From an uncultured Collinsella sp. (GTDB lineage: Bacteria > Actinomycetota > Coriobacteriia > Coriobacteriales > Coriobacteriaceae): a DNA stretch of 5,176 nt. Where the stretch lies: positions 1 to 5,176 of the forward strand of contig USHR01000134.1 of the NCBI GenBank assembly GCA_900554495.1, written 5' to 3'. This document shows, one piece after another, positions 4,900-5,176 of the stretch (its first letter is position 1; each line of letters starts with the position of its first letter). Both the position numbers and the translations under genes were made by a program. The notes below the pieces were generated by a model. That model was not told the origin of the DNA. It saw only the letters and a program-made list of their open reading frames with translations, and did not search any database.

Positions 4900-5176
4900 A
4901 TGACCACCCCCGACGAAAAGACACTCGCCACGCTCACCAAGCTGTTTGAGGAGGAGTTTGGGCCCATCGGCGATCGCCAGGTGCTCTATGTGCACGCGCC
5001 CGGCCGCTCCGAGATCAGTGGCAACCACACCGACCACGAGGGCGGCCACGTCATCGCCGGCTCGCTCGATGTCGCTGTCGACGGCATCGCCGTGGCAACC
5101 GACTCCAACAAGGTCCGCGTCGCCGACGAGGGCTATCCCACGTTTGAGATCGCGCTCGACACGCTAGACGTTCAGG
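4900..5176 (+). CDS. galK: Galactokinase-family sugar kinase (GHMP family), N-terminal part, cut by window end
   Basis: The first 92 codons of a GHMP-superfamily sugar kinase are present; full members are roughly 390-430 residues. Galactokinase phosphorylates alpha-galactose at C1 using ATP, the entry step of the Leloir pathway, in the cytosol. The diagnostic segment is APGRSEISGNHTDHEGG (33-49), aligning with the galactokinase signature GRVNLIGEHTDYNxG. Arg36, His43 and Asp45 of the sugar site are kept, but the usual Glu is Asn42 and the Tyr after TD is His46. From recall, this GNHTDH variant recurs in clostridial and coriobacterial galactokinase-family proteins, so it marks a subgroup rather than damage. 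The ATP-binding GLSSS-type loop lies beyond the window. The start at 4900 has AAAGGA 5 bases upstream and AAGGA 10 upstream. It is divergent from the LacI-type gene that probably represses it. Confidence 0.88.
   Translation, partial: MTTPDEKTLATLTKLFEEEFGPIGDRQVLYVHAPGRSEISGNHTDHEGGHVIAGSLDVAVDGIAVATDSNKVRVADEGYPTFEIALDTLDVQ

Overview
The window looks like a chromosomal carbohydrate and stress-defence region from a high-GC, anaerobic actinobacterium. My best guess is a coriobacterium such as Collinsella. This rests on GC-rich third codon positions, a flavodiiron oxygen/NO-scavenging protein, and the divergent galactokinase subtype, and it comes from recall rather than a database search. Nothing suggests phage, transposon or recent transfer.

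Layout, left to right. (1) Bases 1-176 hold the possible tail of a rightward gene and a strong GC-rich hairpin (62-98) between convergent transcripts. (2) 177-1034 (-) encodes a class II ketose-bisphosphate aldolase whose residues and numbering resemble the tagatose-bisphosphate aldolases GatY/KbaY more than classical FbaA. (3) 1035-1369 is an AT-rich divergent control region with repeated GCGTT motifs and a palindrome over a candidate promoter. (4) 1370-2173 (+) encodes a DeoR-family repressor. (5) 2178-2216 is a strong bidirectional terminator. (6) 2240-3400 (-) encodes an FprA-type flavodiiron protein with every diiron ligand present. (7) 3401-3529 is its control region, with two dyads at the promoter. 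(8) 3530-4561 (-) encodes a LacI/GalR-family repressor with a GTG start. (9) 4562-4899 is a divergent control region with three copies of a GTTAACGTACTC operator-like motif; two of them form a perfect 18-bp inverted repeat around a bulged hairpin. (10) 4900-5176 (+) is the first 92 codons of a galactokinase-family gene, cut by the window edge.

How the genes may work together (inference). There are two divergent regulator/enzyme pairs: DeoR with the aldolase, and LacI with galactokinase. Each looks like a locally controlled sugar switch. Galactokinase would feed the Leloir route, while a tagatose-type aldolase would serve a tagatose/galactitol/N-acetylgalactosamine-type route; whether both serve galactose-derived sugars here is open. 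The flavodiiron gene between them is probably an independent unit with its own promoter, although no convincing terminator separates it from lacI upstream.

The most notable signals are regulatory: the operator trio before galactokinase, the double dyad at the flavodiiron promoter, the GCGTT cluster before the aldolase, and a terminator carrying a GGTGCCTGTCCCC core that may belong to a dispersed repeat family. I found no clearly undescribed multi-gene system.
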